Notes under the pieces: generated by a model
The model's input: only the letters and a program-made list of their open reading frames with translations
Databases searched by the model: none
What the model was told of the DNA's origin: nothing
Part shown: piece by piece, positions 26,184 through 33,686 of the stretch
How positions within the stretch are numbered: the first letter of the stretch is position 1
Layout of the letters: every line of letters begins with the position of its first letter
Source of the DNA: Pseudomonas sp. S31
GTDB taxonomy: Bacteria; Pseudomonadota; Gammaproteobacteria; Pseudomonadales; Pseudomonadaceae
Length of the DNA stretch: 64,000 bases
Reading direction: 5' to 3'
NCBI RefSeq assembly: GCF_016648105.1
Contig: NZ_JACVVE010000018.1
Coordinates: 51,345-115,344 of the forward strand
Translations under genes and position numbers: made by a program

Positions 26184-26857
26184 TCACGCTGGGTTTCAAG
26201 GCGCGTAACGATACAGTCCCGGCCTCGTGAAAGGTGACTGGCTAGGCAGTTTTGAGCTGCCACTCGGTCACCCCGCGCACAGGCACTCAAGATGTCTTCG
26301 AAATCAAGTTGCGATTGCCTGTAATAATTGAGGTCTGTCAGTAAAAAACGGAGGTGCCGCGCGACTGAGTCGTTCAGTGATTTGATCAGTGCCAGTAGAC
26401 GAGGTCGCTCTGCCTTCGCGTATAGCATGAAATGAAACTTTTCAATCAGCTCGCTGAGTCGGTGTGGATCATTGAGCTTCTCCATTTTTTTGACGGTTTC
26501 ATGCAGGAATGTCAAATCACATTTAATATGATCAAAGCCAAAATCGAGTGCAGTGCACTCGGCCATGATCCGCATGTCATAGATTTCGGCAATATCTGCA
26601 ATTGTCATAATTGCAACCGAGGCGCCTTTATGGGCCTCATAAATTATCAGCCCTTCGGCTTCGAGCTGTCGGATGGCATCTCTAATCGGCATGCGACTTA
26701 CGCCAAATTTAAGCGCTAGCTCTTCTTGACGCAGTGGCGTCCCCTCGGATATGGCTCCCGATAATATGCCTTCGCGCAGTGACTCCACGACAAATCCCAT
26801 GGCCGTCTTATGGCGGTGCTTTTCAGGCACATGAAAATTATCGAGAGCGCTAGGCAT
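26153..26857 (-). CDS. GntR-family transcriptional regulator (FadR/FCD subfamily)
   Basis: N-terminal winged HTH of the GntR type (ILSGAISEGTPLRQEELALK, then FGVSRMPIRDAIRQLEAEGL) followed by an all-helical FCD-like effector domain with conserved Asp and His positions (IYDMRIMAECTALD, EKFHFMLYAKA, HLSRGRDCI). Length 234 from ATG 26857, which has GGAG six bases upstream; a longer in-frame start at 26905 lacks one. FCD domains bind small carboxylates or amino acids, often through a metal. It is the likely regulator of the divergent island promoters. Its 3' end overlaps the ddlA 3' end, so antisense interference is possible. Confidence 0.87.
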   Translation of the reverse strand: MPSALDNFHVPEKHRHKTAMGFVVESLREGILSGAISEGTPLRQEELALKFGVSRMPIRDAIRQLEAEGLIIYEAHKGASVAIMTIADIAEIYDMRIMAECTALDFGFDHIKCDLTFLHETVKKMEKLNDPHRLSELIEKFHFMLYAKAERPRLLALIKSLNDSVARHLRFLLTDLNYYRQSQLDFEDILSACARGDRVAAQNCLASHLSRGRDCIVTRLETQRDQSLSPHETA

Positions 26858-27187
26858 AATGATCTCCGGGTCTAGCAAGAGGCATGGCGGTGGCGAAGGT
26901 ATCACAGAGTCTTATGGGCTGCCAGAATCAGGAGTTTCATCCTTCAATGAAGGTCAATGGGTAATTCTATTCCGTTGAGCATGCTCCCCGCGCAGTGCTC
27001 GGAGCCATGAACAATCCATTGACGCGATATTTTAGGGACGGTCAGTATCACCTTTGGCAAATGCAAGCACGCGAATCTGTTCCGTAATGAGTAGCAGGAA
27101 CTCGCCTTGGTGCGTCCGCACCTGCAGGACCGAGGACTGGGCGGCGGCGCTCAGTCCCACAGGCGCCAAAAATCTAAAGGCGAGCAA
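26858..27187. other. Non-coding gap between gntR and the right repeat
   Basis: 330 bases without a convincing gene. The part next to gntR is A/T-rich and should hold its promoter. From about 27050 the composition returns to the high GC of the flagellar DNA and could be a remnant of older sequence. A TTTGGCAAATGCAAGCAC stretch near 27053 resembles a sigma-54 site but has the wrong spacing (nine bases between GG and GC). Confidence 0.5.
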
Positions 27188-27222
27188 AGTTGGAAGGCTT
27201 TTTGCAAAGCCACGCCCAAGCG
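27188..27222. repeat. 35-bp direct repeat, right boundary of island
   Basis: Perfect second copy of 19143-19177, in the same orientation, 8,045 bases away. It lies 39 bases before the flhA start codon and carries the same hairpin and -24/-12 element. Confidence 0.93.
27191..27206 (+). promoter_or_regulatory. Sigma-54 promoter of flhA (right repeat copy)
   Basis: TGGAAGGCTTTTTGCA with GG at 27192-27193 and GC at 27204-27205, ten bases apart. The predicted start of transcription would leave a leader of roughly 45 bases before the flhA GTG. In Pseudomonas flhA is expected to be RpoN/FleQ-dependent, so this is probably the native promoter kept intact by the insertion. Confidence 0.65.
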
Positions 27223-27261
27223 CGCTTCGGGCGTCAAAGTTTTGCATCAAGAGGACTCGCG

Positions 27262-29391
27262 GTGGATCGCACTCAGTTAATCAGCAACGCCCGCAACAAC
27301 CTGGCCGGTCTCGGCCGGGGCAGCCTGGGCGTGCCACTGCTGTTGCTGGTGATGTTGGCAATGATGATGTTGCCGATGCCGCCGTTCCTGCTCGACGTGT
27401 TCTTCACCTTCAACATCGCCCTGTCGATCGTGGTCCTGCTGGTCTGCGTGTACGCCCTGCGCCCGCTGGACTTCGCCGCCTTCCCGACCATCCTGCTGGT
27501 GGCGACGCTGCTGCGCCTGGCGCTGAACGTGGCCTCGACCCGGGTGGTCATGCTCCACGGCCAGGAGGGCCATGGCGCTGCCGGCAAGGTGATCCAGGCC
27601 TTCGGCGAAGTGGTGATCGGCGGTAACTACGTGGTCGGTGCGGTGGTGTTCGCCATCCTCATGATCATCAACTTCGTGGTGGTGACCAAAGGCGCCGGGC
27701 GTATCTCCGAGGTCAGCGCGCGCTTCACCCTCGATGCCATGCCGGGCAAGCAGATGGCCATCGACGCCGACCTCAACGCCGGCCTGATCGACCAAGCTGG
27801 CGCCAAGGCGCGCCGCGCCGAGGTGGCGCAGGAGGCCGAGTTCTATGGCTCGATGGACGGTGCCAGCAAGTTCGTGCGCGGTGACGCCATCGCCGGCCTG
27901 CTGATCCTGTTCATCAACCTCATCGGCGGCATGCTCATCGGCATGCTGCAGCACGACATGTCGTTCAGCGATGCCGGCAAGGTCTACGCCCTGCTGACCA
28001 TCGGTGACGGTTTGGTGGCGCAATTGCCATCACTGTTGCTGTCCACCGCTGCCGCGATCATGGTCACCCGCGCCTCGGGCTCCGAGGACATGGGCAAGCT
28101 GATCAACCGGCAGATGTTCGATTCGCCCAAGGCCCTGGCGGTGTCCGCAGCGCTGATGATCGTCATGGGCCTGGTCCCGGGCATGCCCCACGTCGCCTTC
28201 CTCAGCCTCGGCCTGCTGGCCGCAGGCGGCGCCTACCTGGTGTGGAAGAAGCAGCAGAAGGTCAAGGCCGAGGCCCAGGCTGAAGTCCAGCGCCAGCAAG
28301 ACCTGCTGCCGTCGCCGCAGCGTGCGCTGGAAACCAAGGAGCTGGGCTGGGACGACGTCACCCCGATCGACATGATCGGCCTGGAAGTCGGCTACCGGCT
28401 GATCCCGCTGGTCGATCGCAACCAGGGTGGCCAGCTGCTGGCGCGGATCAAGGGCGTGCGCAAGAAGCTGTCCCAGGACCTGGGCTTCCTCATGCCCACC
28501 GTGCACATCCGCGACAACCTCGATTTGCAGCCCAGTGCCTATCGCCTGACGTTGATGGGGGTGATTCTCTCCGAGGCCGAGATCTACCCGGACCGCGAAC
28601 TGGCGATCAACCCGGGCCAGGTGTTCGGTACCCTCAACGGCATCGCCGCGCGCGACCCGGCCTTCGGCCTGGAGGCGGTGTGGATCGACGTCGGCCAGCG
28701 CGCCCAGGCGCAGTCGCTGGGCTATACCGTGGTCGACGCCAGCACCGTGGTGGCGACCCACCTCAACCAGATCCTGCAGAAACATTGCCATGAGCTGATC
28801 GGCCACGAAGAGGTCCAGCAATTGCTGGCGGTGCTGGGCAAGGCCTCGCCGAAGCTCGCCGAGGAACTGGTGCCGGGCGTCATTTCGTTGTCGGGCCTGC
28901 TCAAGGTCCTGCAAGCGCTGCTCGCCGAGCAGGTACCGGTGCGCGATATCCGCAGCATTGCCGAGGCCATCGCCAACAACGCCGGCAAGAGTCAAGATAC
29001 CGCCGCGCTGGTTGCCGCAGTGCGCGTCGGATTGTGTCGCGCCATCGTGCAAAGCATTGTCGGCACTGAGTCGGAGCTGCCTGTGATCACCTTGGAACCA
29101 AGGTTGGAACAGATCTTGCTCAATAGTCTGCAAAGGGCCGGGCAAGGCCAGGAAGAAGGTGTTCTCCTGGAACCGAGCATGGCTGAAAAGCTGCAGCGTT
29201 CGTTGATCGAAGCGGCCCAGCGCCAGGAGATGCAAGGCCAGTCGGCCATTCTCCTGGTGGCGGGACCGATCCGCGCCATGCTGTCGCGCTTCGGCCGCCT
29301 GGCTGTACCGAATTTGCATGTTCTGGCGTATCAGGAAATTCCTGACAACAAGCAAGTCACCATCGTTGCCACCGTGGGCCCAAATGGCTGA
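27262..29391 (+). CDS. flhA: Flagellar type III export protein FlhA
   Basis: Export apparatus protein of 709 residues. About eight transmembrane helices fill the first 330 residues, including the FHIPEP-type region (LRLALNVASTRVVMLHG, then GKVIQAFGEVVIGGNYVVG and FVVVTKGAGRISEVSARFTL with DAMPGKQMAIDADLNAG). The large cytoplasmic domain binds chaperone-substrate complexes (GYRLIPLVDRNQGGQLLARI, VHIRDNLDLQPSAYRL). GTG 27262 has AAGAGGA upstream and gives the standard N terminus MDRTQLISNARNNL; the longer TTG-initiated frame runs into the repeat and is rejected. Confidence 0.97.
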   Translation: MDRTQLISNARNNLAGLGRGSLGVPLLLLVMLAMMMLPMPPFLLDVFFTFNIALSIVVLLVCVYALRPLDFAAFPTILLVATLLRLALNVASTRVVMLHGQEGHGAAGKVIQAFGEVVIGGNYVVGAVVFAILMIINFVVVTKGAGRISEVSARFTLDAMPGKQMAIDADLNAGLIDQAGAKARRAEVAQEAEFYGSMDGASKFVRGDAIAGLLILFINLIGGMLIGMLQHDMSFSDAGKVYALLTIGDGLVAQLPSLLLSTAAAIMVTRASGSEDMGKLINRQMFDSPKALAVSAALMIVMGLVPGMPHVAFLSLGLLAAGGAYLVWKKQQKVKAEAQAEVQRQQDLLPSPQRALETKELGWDDVTPIDMIGLEVGYRLIPLVDRNQGGQLLARIKGVRKKLSQDLGFLMPTVHIRDNLDLQPSAYRLTLMGVILSEAEIYPDRELAINPGQVFGTLNGIAARDPAFGLEAVWIDVGQRAQAQSLGYTVVDASTVVATHLNQILQKHCHELIGHEEVQQLLAVLGKASPKLAEELVPGVISLSGLLKVLQALLAEQVPVRDIRSIAEAIANNAGKSQDTAALVAAVRVGLCRAIVQSIVGTESELPVITLEPRLEQILLNSLQRAGQGQEEGVLLEPSMAEKLQRSLIEAAQRQEMQGQSAILLVAGPIRAMLSRFGRLAVPNLHVLAYQEIPDNKQVTIVATVGPNG

Positions 29392-29402
29392 GGTAGTGGG
29401 TT

Positions 29403-30710
29403 ATGCAAGTTAAGCGTTTTTTCGCCGCCGATATGCGCCAGGCCATGAAACTGGTCCGCGATGAGCTCGGCTCCGATGCTGCCATCATCGGCAACCGCCG
29501 CATCGCCGGTGGCGTCGAGCTGACCGCCGCGCTGGACTACAAACTGTCCGCGCTGGCGCCGCGCGTGCCCAATGCCGAGCTCGAAGAAGAGCTGCGCAAG
29601 ACCCAGTCGCGCATCGCCTCGGCCCAGGCCGAGCTGGCCAGTCGCGAAGGCGAGGCCCCGGGCAACCGCCAATTGTTCGCCGGCCAGTCGCTGACCGCCG
29701 CCGAGCCACTGATCGAGCCCCATGTCGATGAGCCCACCCCCGCCGCAGCGGCGCCGGCGCCGGCGGTCGACCCACGGATGTTCGATGCCATGCGCTCGGA
29801 GCTGTCGGGCCTGCGCGAGCTGCTCGAAGTGCAGCTCGGCTCGCTGGCCTGGGGCCAGTTGCAGGGCAGCCAGCCACAGCAGGCCAACCTCTGGCGGCGC
29901 CTGCTGCGCATCGGCCTGTCCGGCCCGATCGCCCGTCAGTTGCTCGACCTCACCCAGGAAATCGAAGAGCCGCGCCAGGCCTGGCGCATGCTCCTGGCGC
30001 ACCTGGCGCGGATGATCGAAGTGCCTGAGGTCGAGCCGATCGAGGAGGGCGGGGTGATCGCCATGGTCGGCCCGGCCGGCATGGGCAAGACCACCACGCT
30101 GGCCAAGCTGGCGGCGCGCTATGTGCTCAAGTACGGCCCGACCAACGTCGCCCTGGTGAGCATGGACAGCTTCCGCATCGGCGCCCAGGAGCAGCTCAAG
30201 ACCTTGGGCCGTATCCTCAACGTGCCGGTGACCTACGTCGACCCGGGCGAGTCCCTGGCCCAGGCCCTGGAGCCGCTGCTGCGCAAGCGCGTGGTGCTGA
30301 TCGATACCGCTGGCCTGCAGGCCAGCGACCCAGCCCTGCGCATGCAGCTGGAAACCCTGGCCGGGCGTGGCATCGCCGCGAAGAACTACCTGGTGCTGGC
30401 CACCACCAGCCAGAAGCAGGTGCTGACCGCCGCCTACCACAGCTACAAGCGTTGTGGGCTGGCTGGATGTATCCTGACCAAACTCGATGAGACGGCGAGC
30501 CTCGGCGAAGTGCTGAGCCTGGCCATCAGTCATGAACTGCCCGTGGCCTATCTTACCGACGGCCCGCGCATTCCTGACGACCTGCACCTGCCGCGCAAGC
30601 ACCAGTTGGTGAGCCGTGCGGTCAGCGTGCAGATGCAGGACGATCCGAGCGAGGAGGCCATGGCCGACATGTTCGCCGATCTTTATCACAACCCGCGCCG
30701 TGCCGGTTGA
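29403..30710 (+). CDS. flhF: Flagellar placement GTPase FlhF
   Basis: SRP-type GTPase of 435 residues that sets the polar site and number of flagella together with FleN. N-terminal basic B domain (MQVKRFFAADMRQAMKLVRD), a variable Ala/Pro-rich linker, N domain, then the G domain with P-loop GPAGMGKTTTLAKLAARY, SMDSFRIGAQEQL, LIDTAGLQ and TKLDETASLGEVL. It lies 11 bases after flhA. Confidence 0.96.
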   Translation: MQVKRFFAADMRQAMKLVRDELGSDAAIIGNRRIAGGVELTAALDYKLSALAPRVPNAELEEELRKTQSRIASAQAELASREGEAPGNRQLFAGQSLTAAEPLIEPHVDEPTPAAAAPAPAVDPRMFDAMRSELSGLRELLEVQLGSLAWGQLQGSQPQQANLWRRLLRIGLSGPIARQLLDLTQEIEEPRQAWRMLLAHLARMIEVPEVEPIEEGGVIAMVGPAGMGKTTTLAKLAARYVLKYGPTNVALVSMDSFRIGAQEQLKTLGRILNVPVTYVDPGESLAQALEPLLRKRVVLIDTAGLQASDPALRMQLETLAGRGIAAKNYLVLATTSQKQVLTAAYHSYKRCGLAGCILTKLDETASLGEVLSLAISHELPVAYLTDGPRIPDDLHLPRKHQLVSRAVSVQMQDDPSEEAMADMFADLYHNPRRAG

Positions 30711-30816
30711 AGCAAGACGTGTGCAAGACAGCTATACCAAAGTACCTACACCCAGGGGCGCCCATGCGTGCCCTTCGTGTGGCCCAGGTCCAAGCGAGAC
30801 AAGGTAAATAACAGAT

Positions 30817-31650
30817 ATGGGTAGCATGCACCCCGTACAGGTGATCGCCGTGACCGGCGGCAAAGGTGGCGTCGGCAAGACCAATGTTTCAGTGAACCTG
30901 TCACTGGCATTGGCCGAACTCGGCCGTCGCGTCATGCTGCTGGACGCCGACCTTGGCCTGGCCAACGTCGACGTCCTGCTGGGGCTTACACCCAAGCACA
31001 CCCTCGCCGATGTCATCGAAGGCCGTTGCGAACTGCGCGACGTGTTGCTGCAAGGCCCCGGCGGTGTGCGCATCGTGCCAGCGGCCTCGGGCACGCAAAG
31101 CATGGTGCACCTGGCGCCCGCGCAGCATGCGGGCCTGATCCAGGCCTTCAGCGAGATCGGCGACAACCTCGACGTACTGGTCATCGACACCGCTGCAGGC
31201 ATCGGTGACTCGGTGGTCAGCTTCGTCCGCGCCGCTCAGGAAGTGCTGCTGGTGGTGTGCGACGAACCCACCTCGATCACCGACGCTTACGCACTGATCA
31301 AGCTGCTCAACCGCGACTACGGGATGAACCGTTTCCGCGTGCTGGCGAACATGGCGCAGAGCCCCCAGGAGGGCCGCAACCTGTTCGCCAAGCTGACCAA
31401 GGTCACCGACCGCTTCCTCGACGTTGCCCTGCAGTACGTAGGCGCCGTGCCCTACGACGAATGCGTGCGCAAGGCGGTGCAGAAGCAGCGCGCGGTCTAC
31501 GAGGCCTTCCCGCGCTCCAAGTGCGCCCTGGCATTCAAGGCCATCGCACAGAAGGTCGACAGCTGGCCGCTGCCGGCCAACCCGCGTGGCCACCTGGAAT
31601 TCTTCGTCGAGCGCCTGGTGCAACCCAGCAGTGCAGGGCCGGTGTTATGA
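30817..31650 (+). CDS. fleN: Flagellar number regulator FleN (FlhG/MinD-like ATPase)
   Basis: MinD/ParA-family ATPase of 277 residues with deviant Walker A GGKGGVGKTNVSVNL, Walker A' (LLDADLGLANVDVLLG) and the DTAAGIGDSVVSF motif. FleN binds FleQ and blocks its activity, keeping flagella to the set number. Its stop overlaps the fliA start (ATGA). An ATG three codons downstream (30826) is an alternative start. Confidence 0.95.
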   Translation: MGSMHPVQVIAVTGGKGGVGKTNVSVNLSLALAELGRRVMLLDADLGLANVDVLLGLTPKHTLADVIEGRCELRDVLLQGPGGVRIVPAASGTQSMVHLAPAQHAGLIQAFSEIGDNLDVLVIDTAAGIGDSVVSFVRAAQEVLLVVCDEPTSITDAYALIKLLNRDYGMNRFRVLANMAQSPQEGRNLFAKLTKVTDRFLDVALQYVGAVPYDECVRKAVQKQRAVYEAFPRSKCALAFKAIAQKVDSWPLPANPRGHLEFFVERLVQPSSAGPVL

Positions 31651-32387
31651 ACGCAAGCGGCTTCAAGATGTACAGCAAGGCCTCGCGCGATGCCCAGTAC
31701 GAGCTGATCGAGCGCTACGCGCCGCTGGTCAAGCGCATCGCTTACCACTTGCTGGCGCGCTTGCCGGCCAACGTCCAGGTAGAGGACTTGATCCAGGCGG
31801 GCATGATCGGCCTGCTGGAAGTGGCCAACAAGTACGACGCCAGCAAGGGCGCGAGCTTCGAGACCTACGCCGGCATCCGCATCCGCGGCGCGATGCTCGA
31901 CGAGGTGCGCAAGGGTGACTGGGCGCCCCGCTCGGTGCACCGCAATACCCGCATGGTCAGCGACGCGATGCGTGCCGTCGAAGCAAGAACGGGGCGTGAC
32001 GCTAAAGATCACGAGGTTGCTGCCGAACTCCAATTGAGTCTCGATGATTACTACGGGATTTTGAACGATACCTTGGGGAGCCGCCTGTTCAGCTTCGACG
32101 ACCTGTTGCAGGACGGCGAGCACGAAGGGTTGCACGAGGACGGCGCCAGTGGCCAGGTCGAGCCTTCGCGCGACCTGGAGGACGAGCGCTTCCAGGCCGC
32201 CCTGGCCGATGCCATCGCCAACCTGCCGGAGCGCGAGCGCCTGGTGCTGGCGCTGTACTACGACGAGGAGCTGAACCTCAAGGAAATCGGTGAGGTGCTG
32301 GGGGTCAGCGAATCGCGTGTCAGCCAGTTGCACAGCCAGTGCGCCGCGCGTCTGCGCAGCCGCCTTGGCGAATGGCGGGCACGTTGA
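31647..32387 (+). CDS. fliA: Flagellar sigma factor FliA (sigma-28)
   Basis: Sigma factor of 246 residues. Region 2 (LIERYAPLVKRIAYHLLARL, QVEDLIQAGMIGLLEVANKY, GASFETYAGIRIRGAMLDEV), region 3 (DHEVAAELQLSLDDYYGIL) and region 4 (LPERERLVLALYYDEELNLK, then EIGEVLGVSESRVSQLHSQC) are complete. ATG 31647 overlaps fleN by 4 bases; the much longer upstream frame is a shadow within fleN. Directs fliC, chemotaxis and other late genes; it is held off by FlgM, which is not in this window. Confidence 0.97.
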   Translation: MNASGFKMYSKASRDAQYELIERYAPLVKRIAYHLLARLPANVQVEDLIQAGMIGLLEVANKYDASKGASFETYAGIRIRGAMLDEVRKGDWAPRSVHRNTRMVSDAMRAVEARTGRDAKDHEVAAELQLSLDDYYGILNDTLGSRLFSFDDLLQDGEHEGLHEDGASGQVEPSRDLEDERFQAALADAIANLPERERLVLALYYDEELNLKEIGEVLGVSESRVSQLHSQCAARLRSRLGEWRAR

Positions 32388-32480
32388 GCCCGGGGTCGTT
32401 GCAGTCGTTTGCCGTTGTACCGAATTGATTGAGTGCGTGCCCGCAGAGGCGAGCGCGTTTGAGACTGCTTGGAGGTCTAA

Positions 32481-32867
32481 TTGAACAAAGACATGAAAAT
32501 CCTCATCGTTGACGACTTTTCGACGATGCGGCGGATCATCAAGAACCTGCTGCGTGATCTGGGCTTCACCAACACCGATGAAGCCGATGACGGCACCACG
32601 GCGTTGCCGATGCTCGAAAGCGGCCATTACGACTTCCTGGTGACCGACTGGAACATGCCTGGCATGTCCGGTATAGACCTGCTGCGCAAGGTCCGCGCCC
32701 ACGAGCGTCTGAAGGGCATGCCGGTGCTGATGGTGACCGCCGAAGCCAAGCGCGACCAGATCATCGAAGCGGCCCAGGCCGGCGTCAATGGCTACGTGGT
32801 CAAGCCGTTCACCGCGCAGGTGCTCAAAGAAAAGATCGAGAAGATCTTCGAACGCGTCAACGGCTGA
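32481..32867 (+). CDS. cheY: Chemotaxis response regulator CheY
   Basis: Single receiver domain of 128 residues with the acidic pocket ILIVDDFSTMRRI, the phospho-acceptor Asp in FLVTDWNMPGMSG, the switch Thr (LMVTAEAK) and KPFTAQVLKEKI. This closely matches gammaproteobacterial CheY, which binds FliM to reverse rotation. TTG start 32481 is chosen because GGAGG lies five bases upstream; ATG 32493 is too far from it. 18 bases before cheZ. Confidence 0.96.
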   Translation: MNKDMKILIVDDFSTMRRIIKNLLRDLGFTNTDEADDGTTALPMLESGHYDFLVTDWNMPGMSGIDLLRKVRAHERLKGMPVLMVTAEAKRDQIIEAAQAGVNGYVVKPFTAQVLKEKIEKIFERVNG

Positions 32868-32885
32868 GTCACGTCAGGGGGCGCC

Positions 32886-33674
32886 ATGGAACCATCACAT
32901 TCGTCTTTGGGGGAGTTCGAGTCGACCCTGAAGAAACATGCCGAGGAGCTGGTCGAAAGCCTGGAAAAGGGCCGCTTCGGCGACGCGGTGCAGCTGATTC
33001 ACCAACTGAACCAGACCCGCGATCGCGGCCTGTACCAGGAGGTCGGCAAGCTCACCCGTGAGCTGCACAGCGCGATCGTCAGCTTCCAGATCGACCCGCG
33101 CATGCCGCAGGCCGAGGAAGTCTCGCAGATCACCGACGCCACCGAGCGCCTGTCCTACGTGGTGAAGCTCACCGAAGGTGCGGCCAACCGCACCATGGAC
33201 CTGGTCGAACAGGGCACCCCGGTGCTCAACGAACTGGCGACCGAGGCGCAGAGCCTGAGTGTCGACTGGCAGCGCTTCATGCGCCGCGAAGTCGCGGCGC
33301 CGGAATTCCGTGACCTGGTCAAGCGCGTCGACAGTTTCCTGACGCACAGCGCCGAGGGCAACCGCCAAGTGGCCGGGCACCTCAACGACATCCTCCTGGC
33401 CCAGGACTACCAAGATCTCACCGGCCAGGTGATCAAGCGGGTCACCGCGCTGGTGACCGAAGTCGAGAGCAATCTGCTCAAGCTGGTGCTGATGGCCAGC
33501 CAGGTGGACCGCTTTGCCGGCATCGAACATGACCATCAGCAGCTGCGCGCTGAAAAAGATCAAGAAAAACATCCGACTCGGGGTGAAGGTCCGCAGATTC
33601 ATGCCGATAAGCGTGAAGACGTCGTATCCGGTCAGGATGACGTCGACGATCTGCTGTCCAGCCTGGGTTTTTAA
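32886..33674 (+). CDS. cheZ: CheY-P phosphatase CheZ
   Basis: Protein of 262 residues, mostly helical. The catalytic region has the CheZ signature with the active-site Gln in ILLAQDYQDLTGQVIKRV, and the C-terminal CheY-binding peptide is DVDDLLSSLGF. A long four-helix dimer core precedes it. It removes phosphate from CheY-P. Confidence 0.96.
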   Translation: MEPSHSSLGEFESTLKKHAEELVESLEKGRFGDAVQLIHQLNQTRDRGLYQEVGKLTRELHSAIVSFQIDPRMPQAEEVSQITDATERLSYVVKLTEGAANRTMDLVEQGTPVLNELATEAQSLSVDWQRFMRREVAAPEFRDLVKRVDSFLTHSAEGNRQVAGHLNDILLAQDYQDLTGQVIKRVTALVTEVESNLLKLVLMASQVDRFAGIEHDHQQLRAEKDQEKHPTRGEGPQIHADKREDVVSGQDDVDDLLSSLGF

Positions 33675-33686
33675 GGAGCACGTTTA

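Larger units (their letters stand above)
19143..27222. other. A/T-rich metabolic island inserted between flhB and flhA
   Basis: Seven genes with visibly more A/T-rich codon use (frequent ATA, AAT, TTT, TTA) than the flagellar genes on either side, bounded by a perfect 35-bp direct repeat. No integrase, transposase or tRNA is present, so the mechanism of entry is not shown. Contents: a leftward five-gene operon (radical SAM, PLP lyase, unknown protein, cysteine desulfurase, Ddl-like ligase), a divergent DdlA-type ligase and a GntR regulator. From memory (not checked here), P. putida KT2440 also has a ddlA gene near flhA, so the island may be old and shared within the species. Confidence 0.8.

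Noticed and set aside
27054..27069. TTTGGCAAATGCAAGC as a sigma-54 promoter of flhA
   Set aside because: GG and GC are nine bases apart; sigma-54 needs ten. The element in the right repeat copy fits better.
27032..27187. Minus-strand reading frame (ending LITEQIRVLAF...) as a small gene
   Set aside because: Its start lies past the direct repeat and it reads through the promoter element; no family recognised. At most a fragment of older sequence.
27190..27261. Upstream TTG start extending flhA by 24 codons into the direct repeat
   Set aside because: No ribosome site, the added residues match no FlhA, and the GTG at 27262 has AAGAGGA upstream and the normal N terminus.
19096..27261. Integrative element with its own integrase or a tRNA attachment site
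   Set aside because: No integrase, transposase, relaxase or tRNA sequence was found in or beside the island; only the direct repeats suggest mobility.
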